A stretch of DNA of 64,000 nucleotides from Lamellibrachia satsuma (Eukaryota > Annelida > Polychaeta > Sabellida > Siboglinidae). The translations under genes and the position numbers were made by a program. The notes below the pieces were generated by a model. That model made no database searches. It saw nothing but the letters and a program-made list of their open reading frames with translations, and had not been told where the DNA came from. The stretch spans positions 13,968,500 through 14,032,499 of the forward strand of contig BSQZ01000001.1 of NCBI GenBank assembly GCA_033239005.1. The letters are read 5' to 3'. Each line of letters begins with the position of its first letter. Positions within the stretch are counted from its first letter, which is position 1. Positions 1-38,754 of the stretch are shown piece by piece.

Positions 1-73
1 TGAGCTCAAATGGAAGAAGAAGAAGAAGAAGAAAATAGGCATTTTTTATTAGTCTCAAGTGGTTTACTCCAAA

Positions 74-110
74 CAGTCCACCACAAACTCCAGGAGTTTG
101 TGGTGGACTG
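74..110. repeat. 37-bp near-perfect palindrome
   Basis: An 18-bp arm beginning CAGTCCACCACAAACTCC is followed by one A and then its exact reverse complement. This would form a perfect hairpin. It may be the remnant of a TIR element or a site of palindromic duplication. It is not a terminator in the bacterial sense. Confidence 0.8.
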
Positions 111-1020
111 TGCGCATGCGCTGTGGATGGTACATTCGATTAAAAGACTAGTATCATTAATGTTGCTGTAATGGTTTTATCTGACAGTTTTATTTATTTT
201 ATGTATAGAATGTTTAACGAAAATTTTTAATAGGTTGGTTGTGTGTATGGATGCTGTCGCTGCCTTGCCACATGCACACATAGACAGTCTCCATACCCAC
301 TTCATGGATAAGTTTACGCTGAGCACTGTGTTTTAAAGGCAGTTTAGGTGAGGAGGTGTGGTGAAAGGTTAAATCGACTGCGCATGTTACATAAACTGTT
401 CACACACTATTATCTGAACACCAATGAACGGGGTTTGTGATAGGCTAAATCAGCTGAGGAAGCAGTTTTAAGAGCAGACAAACTTAATTGTGTTTAGTAG
501 ATTAAGGCGGGGCAAAACGGCCAGGGTTCAGGACATCGGATGCTGAGAAAACAATTGTTTGGTTATGTGCGTGTGCGTGCTTGAGAGCGTGCATTTATAC
601 TACTACTACTACTACAATCAAATTTGCATATTTTATACACTCGATTACTTATTTCGTTTAAGTTTTCGGTGGCTATGCCTACTGTAGGCCTTACGCAGTC
701 CCCTTTCAGTGGAGTATTTAGGGGACATTGTATGGGCTGTGACCCTCGCCCTTTGGCTTACTTTGTTTCGTATGTAGCCTGTTGCGCCACTACATAGTAC
801 CATAGTAATTAAACTAATTGGTGAATAAGCGTGCCCCTCTCGGGCTTCCCCGTACGAGAGATCCAATATACGCATATGCCCATTTTGGAAAAGACGTTTT
901 GTGTAATTGTGAAGTTCAAATTTTAACGTGAACAGCTTTCCGCGGGTTGTACTCCTGTTGCAAACGTACTGTGACCAGATGGGCATGATGATATGCGGCT
1001 TCATCTGGCTATCTCAAGGT

Positions 1021-1215
1021 TCCAATTTAACAAGATTTGCCATCCAAGCCAAATGCCAAGATGGCAAGTGCACAAAGAAGCCATTGGCTTGTCGAGAGTC
1101 CAACAATGTTCATCTACGTGTAAACCGCCCTCCTGTGTTAAACTTGTTTTTAAACATATTCACGCTGCTAGCAGTTACAAATTGTCGTGCGTTATATATC
1201 TAAATAGGGAGTTTC
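1021..1215 (-). mobile_element. Detached 3' tail of CR1/L2-like LINE
   Basis: On the minus strand this matches the 3' end of the LINE at 28312-30007. Shared blocks include the GTTGGACTCTCG segment, the AAGCCAATGGCTT segment and the degenerate coding end around the sequence for NEWNKLPND. It is diverged and 5'-truncated. Related tails occur at 13145, 15716, 15938 and 62150. Confidence 0.7.
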
Positions 1216-1410
1216 GCCATTCATGAGCGGCTTGCCCCCTCCGACTCCGACTCTTTTTTTTACTTCGATCGTTTATGACTCTCTTTTATCGACTCCTACG
1301 ATGATTCAAAACTAGACAGTTATTAACATGGGGCCAATAATATTTTATATATAGACATTTTCATTGGTTTTCTCATCGCGCCAGTGAAAAACTTCTTTTA
1401 GCCTATACAT

Positions 1411-1561
<151 letters not shown>

Positions 1562-2430
1562 ATGTCAAGGAACATGATACCCAGGACATCTTAAGCATTA
1601 TAATAACATGGAACAAGGAAAATGGCGAAACAAAAGGCAAACTACTATTACAGCGGTGTATATTACACATCTTTGTGGTGCTTGTTCCAGCACAAAATAT
1701 ACCCATGAATGCTGTGATGAAACACTATTATATACTAATAATTTCGTACACCGCTACTGGAACATTCCCTTTCGCAAAAGCAGAGAGCTGTGCAATGAAA
1801 ACTAACTCGTAGGGTCTGCATGGTCCGTATGGGCAATACAACAACATCAGTGTCAACAACAGCACAGAGTCTGGTGATGACCATGTTGTGATGTAGCCGA
1901 TGTGCCACATGCAGTAACAAAGGTTTTCTGCCTCTTCATTACCGCAAGAGGAGCGAGTTGGTAATTACATGTGGTGGCGGTGCAGAGAGAACCTGCTCCT
2001 CAGCTGTGACCACAAGTTGCTTTCCTTCCTTATAGAATTATTAAACAGTTCACTCTTGTTGTCAACCCGTAGTAAGTTGACCCAGTTAACATCTGGATGA
2101 TTGCCGCTAAATCAAGAACAACGGTTGTAGCAACATGTGGCTCAGACTGTGGCGCTGACTGTTCTTCTAGGCATGTGAGAAGGGCATTCTGGGTACTCAT
2201 GCACAGTCTTCCCGCTTCATACAGTGCTGAAAGACATGTTTGATTTTCGTGTCGAAAGAAACAATCTAGATTGCCACACTTAGTCTGACAACTAATACTA
2301 TACCAGTCCGTGGAGTAAGAAACGTGACATTTTGAAAATAATGCTATTGCTAATTACATCATGCAGGTATTTTCCGGTAGGAAACCACAATGACTCCCTC
2401 TAGTGAATGACTCACCACTCAATTCTCTCA

Positions 2431-3070
2431 CTATTTCCTGACAGAAGACAGCGTGTCGTAGTAGATGGGGAGGTGTCAAACTGGAAATCAGTTTTGAGTG
2501 GGGTACCACAACGATCAGTAACAAGCAACGATCAGTAACAAGCAACGTACTGAAATTTGCGGATGACACAAAAGTGTTTAGAAGGGTTAACAATGATGGT
2601 GATAAACAACATTTACAATGCGATCTAGAGAGATTAGTGAAATGGTCTGAGAAATGGCAGATGTTCTTCAATTTTGGGAAATGTAAATGCCTACTTGGGA
2701 CAGTACATACAGGACACTGGAACTAAACTATAAAATAGGAGATGCTGTTCTAGGTACTACTGTAACAGAAAAGTACTTATGAGTTACAATAAGTGTTGAT
2801 ATGAACATTTCAGAGCAATTTGGTATTGCAGCTTCAAAAGCAATAATTATCTTGGGTAATATAACATACAAGAAAAAAAGCTAATTATACCACTGTATAA
2901 AGCAATAGTTAGGCCTCCTTTAGAGTATTGACTGAAGGAGGATACAGATACGATTGAAAGAATACAGAGGAGAGCAACTAAAATGATTCCGGAACTGAGA
3001 GACCTTAGTTATGCAGAACGACTGAAAGCGTGTGGTTTAACAACTCTAGAGACAATCTTGTTAAATCCTT
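2431..3070 (+). mobile_element. Degenerate CR1/L2-like LINE reverse transcriptase fragment
   Basis: Conceptual reading gives the RT segment with FADDTKVF (the catalytic F/YADD box), followed by the EKWQMFFNFGKCKC segment. Further on come pieces related to the LERIQRRATKMIPELRDLSY segment of the copy at 28312. The fragment carries stops, frameshifts and a small internal duplication (repeated ACGATCAGTAACAAGCA near 2512-2545). It is non-functional. Confidence 0.8.
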
Positions 3071-4605
3071 CTCCGACAGGAAGAAATTAAAGCATACGGG
3101 ATGAGCAGCAAATGCGTATACAAATAACTACAAATAATTGCCTTTGTGTTTTTAATACATCGCCAATCGGTAGATCAGAGGCCAATGGTCCAAGGAGACG
3201 AAAGAACATAGATAGAGTGGAGTGGATCTCGGCATCTGGGTGGAGATACTGCCAGACTGCCCCGAAAGTTAGTGTACTAATATATAGATAACTTTGAGAA
3301 GAGTAATACATCTCTCTTCGTCGAGGTGAACTGTTGTTTTCCTTTCTTCACAACAACGGACATGGAATTGTTGACTTAGGGAAATCTCCAGACCACCTAA
3401 CACTATGTAGGTCTACATATCACACTACCGTGCGGCACACACGGTTCGAAATAACCATTGACTCTTGAGGGGTCCATAAAAATATTGGTCACCCCCCAGA
3501 AAAAATCTTCTTTTCAGGCACTGTAATGGCTATTAGCGTCTATTTTTGTGAAAAGACTTGATAACATGTAGGACCCCCAAGCTTGCAATTTTCTTTCTTA
3601 TAGGAGGTTTCTCGTGCGTTATGTGGGGTCCTGGACCACCAGACCCCCTCATTTCGAACACTGGGCAAACCTCAGTCAGTTACATGTATGTCTATGTATA
3701 TGCCTATGTAGGTCCTACATACATATGTACATGCACGCACGCCCGCACGCACTAATACACTTTTAGACCCAGTTTTACCCACTATTCCTACTGGGGTAAG
3801 ACGCACTTCTTCAAACTTATCTGCAACATTTAACACTCAAAGCGTAATCATACAACATTAGGTTCTGTATACACATTGTTGTCTATTATTGTGATGTACA
3901 TAAAACATGTCGCTTCTCGTATCTTCACGGAGTTTCTTGGAAGAAGTCGAAGAGAGTCAACATCCTGTCAACATTCTATTGTGCCGGGTGGAGAATGACA
4001 CTCGGCCGATGTCTTCGTCTACGGCTTTTGGTCTTTCACGCGGCTGACAAGGCATACGAATGGGGAATTATAATATCTATCAATGAATTATGGCCTTAAC
4101 ACTATCGTTGAAGACGGCAGCACGCAGCGAGAAAAGCACACGTAGCGATCTTGTTTAATTAAGGTTGTCACTAGCAACAAGACGTACACGAGCCAGGCGT
4201 ACTGCCCGCCCGTCTTCCATCCTGAGACTTGCGTGGCCTCAGACGTCACGCACTTGTTAGATAAAAGAAGGGACAAAGTGCTGGGCGTATACTTTGTAAC
4301 GGTGTACGGGCAATGAAACATCGAGTCGCCGGGGCGAAGTGCTGGTATGCTACTGAATTGAGATCCGAGTTTCGTTTTAAAGGAATTTGTCAAGTTGTTC
4401 AACGGGTGAAGTTCGGCGATGGTATTGGTGAGATATTGGATAATTGGTTTAGCGTGGCTACTGGCTTAGATCGACAAAAACTACTATAATGGAACGGAAA
4501 GCAGTATTAATTGAATATTTGGCATCGACTTCGTCATGAATGTATAGATTATAACTTTGCGATTCAGTGTTGAAACTTCGAACTACCTCAGGTGGAAACA
4601 GCAGA

Positions 4606-5275
4606 ATGACTTCAAGATCAAACACTACTACACCGCGGAAGAACATTAAGGTGGACATCGTCGCCCTGGCACGTACGCCTAGGCGACCCGACATGTACCC
4701 CCGGATGTATTCAACCCTCGCGACTACTTCTGTTCGGGGTAGTAAATCGCACCATCCCCGGGACAAGAACGTCGCCCCCGCCAGCATCGAAGTGGAGCAC
4801 AGGAGCGCGCTTGTGGCCGCCAACCAGGCAATACAGGTTTGTAAGAAGCATTCATATTCATTTGTCTGGTGGAGCCATGATTAAGTCCGTTTCCGATAAC
4901 TGGGCTCGGAACGCCAGAAGTAGGATGCATCAATATTCAGATTGGCGGGGCAAACGCCCTATTATCCTCGATTACCCTGTCTCCGTGGTGTGGAGCCACC
5001 GCTTGTTGCACACACCGGAGCCTGGAGTCAAGCCATATTTTTCATTGTGACGAATATGATTGGTTACCCGGAATCTGGGTAACCATTGATTGATACTGTC
5101 TCTCAAGCTAACTGATAAAGTAATGTTTTCAATATATACAAAACATTCAAACCAACTTTAAAAATCGAAGATAATGACACCACACAGTACAATAAAAAGG
5201 AACTGCTGTTTTTTTATGTATCTCTGCCTCTGCCTTCCTCGCTGCCTCCCTCTCTCTCTATCTCTCTCTCTCTCA

Positions 5276-5306
<31 letters not shown>

Positions 5307-8300
5307 TCCCCTCCACTCCCCCTCTCTCTCTCTCTGTATGTCTCTCTCTCTGTCTCCTCCCTCTCTCCCCCTCTCTTCCTCTCTCCCCCTCTCTCCCTTT
5401 CTCTCTCTCCCCACCCTCTCTCTCTATCTCACTCTATGTTGCTCTCTGTCTCTGCGTGTGTGTCTTTCACTCTCGCTGGACTGCTCAATCGAGAGTCTAC
5501 GAGTCACGACAGAAGCGTCCATGAGTCAATTCTGCCAACTGTCTTGCACGAGGACGCGATTGAATTAATGTCGTTGTGTTCGCGACGCAGTAGGTTGTGG
5601 AAATTACTATGTCCATAAACACTATGTAGGCAGATGGTCTTAATAATACTCCCGTCTTGGATCACACATTTGTGGAATTGAAAACCTCCGCCTTCCTGTT
5701 GGAGATCACAGCAAAAGTCAAGCAATCAAGCACGTTAGAAGACGAGAATTTGCTGACACACAGTACAAGGTTTGCCCTGCAACCATTCAGCAGACTTGTT
5801 GACTCGATTCGCAGGGGCTGACTCGAGTCGCAAAACAAGACCATGTTTTTGTGACAGGCCGCACCGAATACATTAAGTATTCATATGATTGGCTGATGTT
5901 GTGACGTGGAAGCATCCGCCTAAATTTCAGGCTAAACAGTACTGCAGACAAACGACAAACTACAACAATCGTGGCGATTGGTGAACCGCAGGTGATTTCG
6001 GACATGACTTGTAATTCAGAGAGATGACTCGAAAATTGACTTGGACTTGGAGTTCATTGACTTGAAATTTGACTTGACTTACACGTTAATGACTTGAAGC
6101 TTGACTAGCCAGTTTGTGAACAAGTCTGGCTAAACTTACGACGGCTGAGCAACTGTTCAGCAAGACGGCTGAAATATCACCCAAAGATCACTGCCACTAT
6201 GTACTGGTTGACCTCGTTATTCGTCCTAAAGATAACTTGGCAGCCATGATTATGATTTATTGATTTTGATCAATGTGACTTGTTGACTCAACATGCAGGT
6301 GGCGGTGGTTTGGCCCACACAACATTTATCACAGCGCAGCACGAACCATTCTTCTGGCCACATCGTATAACGACACCAATACAAGACAACATAGTTCATT
6401 TTATATGCTGCGTTTTGATTTTAAGTTTTCAAAACACCAACAGTTGTGTCCAACCATATACATTGTTGGTGCTCTCTTCTTTTCCCCTGAAGTCCGTGGT
6501 GAGGCTGGCATCGATACCTGTCGTCGATTTTTGTGTTCCTTCTCCTTCCACCACTGATTCCGTTTCACTGCCGCCTCCACCACCCGTCTCAGTCTCAGTC
6601 ACGATCTTCATCTTCTTTCTCTCTTCGTCGAACCGTTTCCGTCCATTCTGTTCACGTATCCAGCCCACTCTAACATTCAAACATTGAACATTCAAACGAT
6701 GTTAACTTAGAAGCGTGCGTAGTGTTTCTTCCCATAACGATTGAGATAAATGTCCTTGACTCGTAGGATGTGAAGAACTTCCGCGCCGCCTACCGTTTGG
6801 ACGGCATTGACGTGGCTAGGTGCAAGAGGACCGTCGCCGAACTCTCGCGTCAACTTGGCGAGACAACACGAGATCAAACCAGCTCCGACGACGACGACAG
6901 ACAGGTGACGCCACTTGTGAATGCGGCGACATTCTGCAACCTGCTGGCGAGCGGTAAGTTTGAGCAGCAACAGCGACGACGATGCGAACTGGACCAGTTG
7001 GCTTTGATCTGCGTTCACCAGAAAGCCTTCGACGACCTGATCGCCGTCAGTTGGGACCGACTGCGAGACGTCGCGCAGAACCACGTCGCCCGATACTGCG
7101 TGTCGTTCGCGCAGGAGCTGACCGGCAGGGAAGACGTCAGGTGCGTGCAGAACTACGAGGCGGAAGTCCGTCAGATCGACGATGCGGTCGCCGCGAAGAC
7201 GTCGCAGCTCAACGAGTTGCTGTCGTCGTATTCGACGCTGAAGCAGCTCGACGCAGAAGCGTACATCGACTCGCGCCCGAGGATCGCTGCGGCCGTCGAC
7301 GGCACGTGCGGGATGATCGTCGACGTCGGCGAGCTGGTCTGTCGGTGGGTACAAGCGGACAAGGCGTATCCCGGCAAACTGTGGGACACCATCATCAACG
7401 AGAACGTGGAGCGCGGCAAACTGCGCGAGGACGTGAAACGGCTGACGCGAAAGCGCGACGCGCTGGCTCACAACGTCACGCGTAGGCAGCTCGTTTGGGA
7501 CAAGACGAATACGCGGTTGGACGAGAAGAAGGGAGAAAAGCGACGGACGCGTGTCAGTCGAGAGACGGTGGAACACAGGACGGAGAAACTAAGAAACGAA
7601 CTGGAGGAGAAACAATCGGCGCTGGAAACAAACGAAACAAAGATTCAACACCGAAAGTCCAACTCGCCGCGCTACTTAGATATGCTCTGGCAAAGGTCGG
7701 AAGACCTACATGCCGAGATTGAGAAGACGAAGCAGAACTTCCACTTTCAGACGAAGCACCTGTCGCGTCTGATGAAAGAAGAGCAAGTCTACGCGACCGA
7801 AGGACGACTGCTAGAGGAAGACCTCGAACAACTCGACTTGGCCATCCGAGAAATGCGGCATAGACTAAAGGAGATCGACGCAGATATTGAAGAAACGAAA
7901 ACGCGCGTGAAGGCAAAGGAAGCGACCATTGCGGCGGCGAAGAAGATACGAGAGCTGAAGCTGTCGTCGATAACGCTCAGGAATATATACTTCCACAAGA
8001 TGGATAACAGCAAACGTGGTAAGTTACACGCTTTCACACTGATGAAACCTCATATGACGACCACCGTCATTACAACTTTGCTGAAATAAGACAAACCTAA
8101 CGTCACTAGACGGATATTTATTTGTCGTCATACGTAACGCCAACTACGTCGTGACATCGTAGTTTTACCACACGCTTGTAAAGAACCACGTGTATGCGAC
8201 GCATATTACACCGATAATTGTTTACAAACCTATTGCATAATGTAATGTGTCTATTCAAGCTGAACTGACACTATTAGAGCATTGTTGATTTAATGTTACG

Positions 8301-9817
8301 TTTTTACTGTCTATTCCAAGCAGACCAGGACGATTCGTTTTCCGTAAGTACGTCAGACGTAGATCACGCCATCATTGCTGACCGAGTGCACTGTCACTGC
8401 ACCACATTAGGCAGATAATACAAGAAAGCATTTACGAAATACTTTTCACTTGCATGCTTGTCACGTCAACAACTAGAATAGGCTAGTAAAATTGTAATCG
8501 GCAACAAATTGTCGGGTAAAAGTGTTTTGTTTGTCTATCACAAATAGTCTTTAACGCCCGTTCACACGAACGATCTGTCGTCCAAATGGTCGGGAGGCAC
8601 AATGTCGCCCGATCAACTGGACAACTAATCGTTCGTGTGAACGGGTCTTACGTCTTGTACCACCAGGACCTGCCTGTCACAGTAGTTGTGTGCACCCAGA
8701 TTGAACGTAAAACTTGGGACAAAGAGGTAATTTGGGGAAAGATTATTCTTGACGACATACTAAGTGAACTGCCAGTAGTTTATCAACGTTTGGCACACCT
8801 ATACAATCGTTTGCCTGCCCCCCCCCCCCCGCAGCACATCGTTTTCGTCATTCACGTTTGCTTGTATTTCCTTTGTGTATTTTGTTAAGCAATCGGTGTT
8901 TACTTTTGCCGTTGTGAATCGATCACCTAATGTGTCGACAATTTATATTAATCGAGTTACTTGTATGGAACCATAGATATAGATTAATACCCGTATTTAA
9001 TTTCTATGCGTATAAATGATGGCAAATTGTCCAGTAGAAGTTATGAGAACCGTACAATAACTGTTTGTGGATATCACTGACAATGCTCTGTTTGGTTGGG
9101 AAACGGCGCACGTGTTTCCTATACATAAAATGTGTACTGTTTGTAAAAAAAATTACGTTGAAATCATCTGGCGACATTTAAATACCTCCTTCAAATTCAA
9201 CTTCGTTTAATAATGTGGTGGTCGTTCACGGGTGATTAATTATGGCAGATTTATGCATTTTAATAACAGCGTCCAGATAAGATTTTGCATACCATCAAGA
9301 ATTCAAGCTAAAAACACATCACGTTATGGATTAGTGACTGTTTACAAGAAACTAACACGCCATCTATAGTGAGCCTAAGCAGACCCTTGTGGCATCAGCT
9401 TAGCCCGCAGGGAAACTAACATACCCTGTCTGATTAAGTACGCTACAGATGGGTGAAGTTTGCTTCGTTCAGTATAGCATACAACATAATGGTCTACTTC
9501 TCGCTGCAGACAACCTGACGCGCGCGTGCCGACTGGTAGCGCGGCGTGTCGGCCAGGCGTGGAGTGACCTGTACCTGGAGCTGCCGTTCATACCAGAACG
9601 CGACCGGGACAAGCGACACCGAGATCTGGAGGTGCTCGACGTGGCGGCCGTGCATGGCGACCGACCGTTGCGGGAACAGGCATGGCATGGACTCCTCAAG
9701 TGGCGTCTCTTCAGCCACCGCGGCAACGTCTCGCAACTGGTGTATTCGCTGAAGCGCATTGAGAGACGCGACCTCGCCTACCGGGTTCAACAGCTGTATT
9801 TGAAGGGGACGGGCTGA
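4606..9817 (+). CDS. Coiled-coil protein with C-terminal death domain (three-exon model)
   Basis: Model exons are 4606-4836, 6767-8018 and 9510-9817, giving 596 aa. Junction phases agree (0, then 1). Donors are CAG|GTTTGT and CGTG|GTAAGT; acceptors are TCGTAG|GATGTG and GCTGCAG|ACAACC. The first in-frame ATG of the open frame was taken as the start. Residues 1-77 are basic and low in structure. Exon 2 encodes a charged, helical protein with heptad-like coiled coil around residues 320-470 (Glu/Lys/Arg/Leu rich). The last ~100 residues look like a death domain: LTRACRLVARRVGQAW near the start, then LLKW, and a closing LKRIERRDLAYRVQQLYLK helix. Death domains mediate homotypic assembly in innate immune and apoptotic signalling. 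I do not recognise an orthologue, and the partner and pathway are unknown. The coding exons are visibly more GC-rich than their surroundings. An alternative ending uses a 20-bp microexon (8324-8343) plus an acceptor at 9472, which is also in frame (615 aa). Confidence 0.72.
5247..5455. repeat. (CT)n-rich microsatellite
   Basis: Polypyrimidine CT tract with CCCT interruptions inside intron 1 of the death-domain gene. Serine/leucine-rich open frames across it are repeat artefacts. Confidence 0.95.
6475..6690 (-). mobile_element. Detached RTE-type LINE 3' end
   Basis: On the minus strand the sequence resembles the conserved tails at 17420, 23935 and 62290. Those tails comprise the end of an RT reading frame, a GT-rich/Gly-coding stretch, and then a segment with the CCTGAAGTC/GAGGCTGGCATCGAT words. 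It lies in intron 1 of the death-domain gene and has no intact coding capacity. Confidence 0.6.
8557..8645. mobile_element. Short MITE-like hairpin with 18-bp perfect TIRs
   Basis: The left arm CCCGTTCACACGAACGAT (8557-8574) and right arm ATCGTTCGTGTGAACGGG (8628-8645) are exact reverse complements around a ~53-bp centre. The length and termini suggest a miniature inverted-repeat element. It sits in the last intron of the death-domain gene. Confidence 0.85.
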
Positions 9818-10060
9818 ACTCTCTATGGGCTGCCGGGAGATATATTTCGTTTTTTGTTGTTGTTGTTTTCGTCTAGTAACTGCGTTTGTGCTGCATCTGT
9901 AGAGAGAAGGGAATCTCTTATTTAGTTATATATTTTTATATCTATGATGAAGGGAAAGGGCTGAACTCTGTGCTGCAGGGAGAACTGTTTAAGTGTTTGT
10001 TTTCGTCTAGTAAATGCGTTTGTTCTGCATCTGCTACAGAGAAGGCGGAAATCTGAACTA
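9811..10060 (+). repeat. Diverged tandem duplication over the stop codon/3' flank of the death-domain gene
   Basis: The block starting GGGCTGAACTCT (with the TGA stop) and running through TTTTCGTCTAGTAACTGCG and CTGCATCTGTAGAGAGAAGG recurs about 145 bp later with substitutions. The duplication therefore begins at the coding end and covers what is probably the 3' UTR. Confidence 0.65.
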
Positions 10061-10479
10061 ACAGTGTTCCACCATTGTTTGTCGGAATGAGCATCATTCT
10101 GCCCACTCATGTCAAAATGAATGTCCAACATCCCGATGGACACGCTTCGACCAGTACGGACACCAAGCCTGCCTACAGCAAACAGTCAAAACAAAACTAA
10201 ATGATGCCTGTAAAATGGAGAAATGTAAATTTTAACCCATGATCTACTATACGGGCAAGCCACGTATTGGGAAACAAACCCACGTGTTGTGTGTTGGAAG
10301 AAATGTCATTAAACTATTTACGGCAATTGCAACTCATGTGACGTCAGATCTCAACATAATATTTTCTATGGTGCATGTCATCTTCTGTGGCTTTTGCATG
10401 CTCCAGCTAGGAAAATAGCTACAAAGGATACCTTTTCCTATATTGGAAGATCCAGGACCATATTTAGAACAAGGACCAA

Positions 10480-10800
10480 CGTGGGACGTGGTAGCGTAGC
10501 TGTTAGAACATTGGGCTCTCAATCGAGAGAACCCAGGTTCGAAGACTGTTGCTGCTGTTTCGAAACTTTGGCAATTTCGTTCATCCCACATTGCCACAGT
10601 TCACTCAGTTGTATAAATGAGTACCTGGCTGCAAATATAGGTGGATATTTGAACGAAGTCTTCACGCAATAATTGCAGTGTGGCTGAATGCTTCCCAGAT
10701 AAGTTGAAATGGCATTGGAATGAACAGGTCTGTCAGGGGTGAAGTGTAAACCGCTTTGAACAGTCCCAAAGACTGGATACCTCGCTATATAACAAGTTAC
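10480..10800 (+). mobile_element. tRNA-derived SINE, near full length
   Basis: The head resembles a tRNA with pol III promoter boxes: an A-box-like GTGGTAGCGTAGCTG, then an anticodon-arm-like palindrome CTCTCAATCGAGAG, then B-box-like GGTTCGAAGAC. A ~250-bp body follows with TTCACTCAGTTGTATAAATG and ends near CAGTCCCAAAGACTGG and TATATAACA. At least four more copies occur in this window on the minus strand (26553, 42392, 48490, 61931), which shows it is an interspersed family and not a tRNA gene. Confidence 0.85.
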
Positions 10801-11112
10801 ATTTTAGTCATTGATGTATAAATTTGCTCCTTGTGTCGTTGTCATTGTGGGACTACACTAGGATCCTCAGTATACAAGTTGTAAAATATCACATTTACTG
10901 TCCACAAGAACTCTGTAATTCTCAGTTATTTTGTCACGAACTACATTGGTGCCAACGACGGCCTCCACAACCACATCATTCCCACACAGCTCTTACTCTA
11001 CTGTATCCAACTTGCAGACAACTCATTAACAGATGTTAATTAGTACAGTTCATTCAAAGAAATAACATACACATCTTATTCCACAAATGGCTTTCTTGAA
11101 AATGTCTTTGAT

Positions 11113-11348
11113 GGGGGGCAGTAATACAGTGTTCCATATGGCTGCATCTCCTGTTGGTTCATTGCTGTTGACCAGGTAGGCCAACAATGATAGGGGGCAG
11201 TAATACAGTGTTCCGTATGGCTGCATCTCCTGTTGGTTCATTGCTGTTGACCAGGTAGGCCAACAATGATAGGGGGCAGTAATACAGTGTTCCGTATGGC
11301 TGCATCTCCTGTTGGTTCATTGCTGTTGACCAGGTAGGCCAACAATGT
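11113..11348. repeat. 79-bp tandem array (3 copies) directly 3' of the VARS stop codon
   Basis: Three nearly identical 79-bp units carry GGGGGCAGTAATACAGTG, spaced exactly 79 bp (CAG at 11119, 11198, 11277). On the VARS strand the array starts within a few bases of the TAA at 11352-11350, so it makes up the proximal 3' UTR. Confidence 0.9.
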
Positions 11349-11349
11349 T

Positions 11350-38724
<27,375 letters not shown>

Positions 38725-38754
38725 GTTGATCCAGTCTCGTTTTCGTTACATGTT
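38725..38754. promoter_or_regulatory. Probable bidirectional promoter between VARS and GTF2H4
   Basis: The two start codons (VARS ATG 38724-38722, GTF2H4 ATG 38755) are separated by 30 bp. There is no TATA box. A CACGTG E-box lies at 38711-38716 inside the VARS leader. The promoter must overlap the 5' coding exons or the 5' UTRs must overlap. Inferred from layout only. Confidence 0.55.

Noticed and set aside
4088..4402. 104-codon minus-strand open frame
   Set aside because: No recognisable domain, no splice partners and no codon bias signal that I can see.
6707..7576. 289-codon open frame antisense to exon 2 of the death-domain gene
   Set aside because: Shadow of a GC-rich coding exon; the sense frame continues in phase into the neighbouring exons and the antisense frame shows no homology.
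10480..10560. A genuine tRNA gene
   Set aside because: A- and B-box-like motifs are present, but there is no complete cloverleaf, and the sequence continues into a body repeated at four other sites; it is a SINE head.
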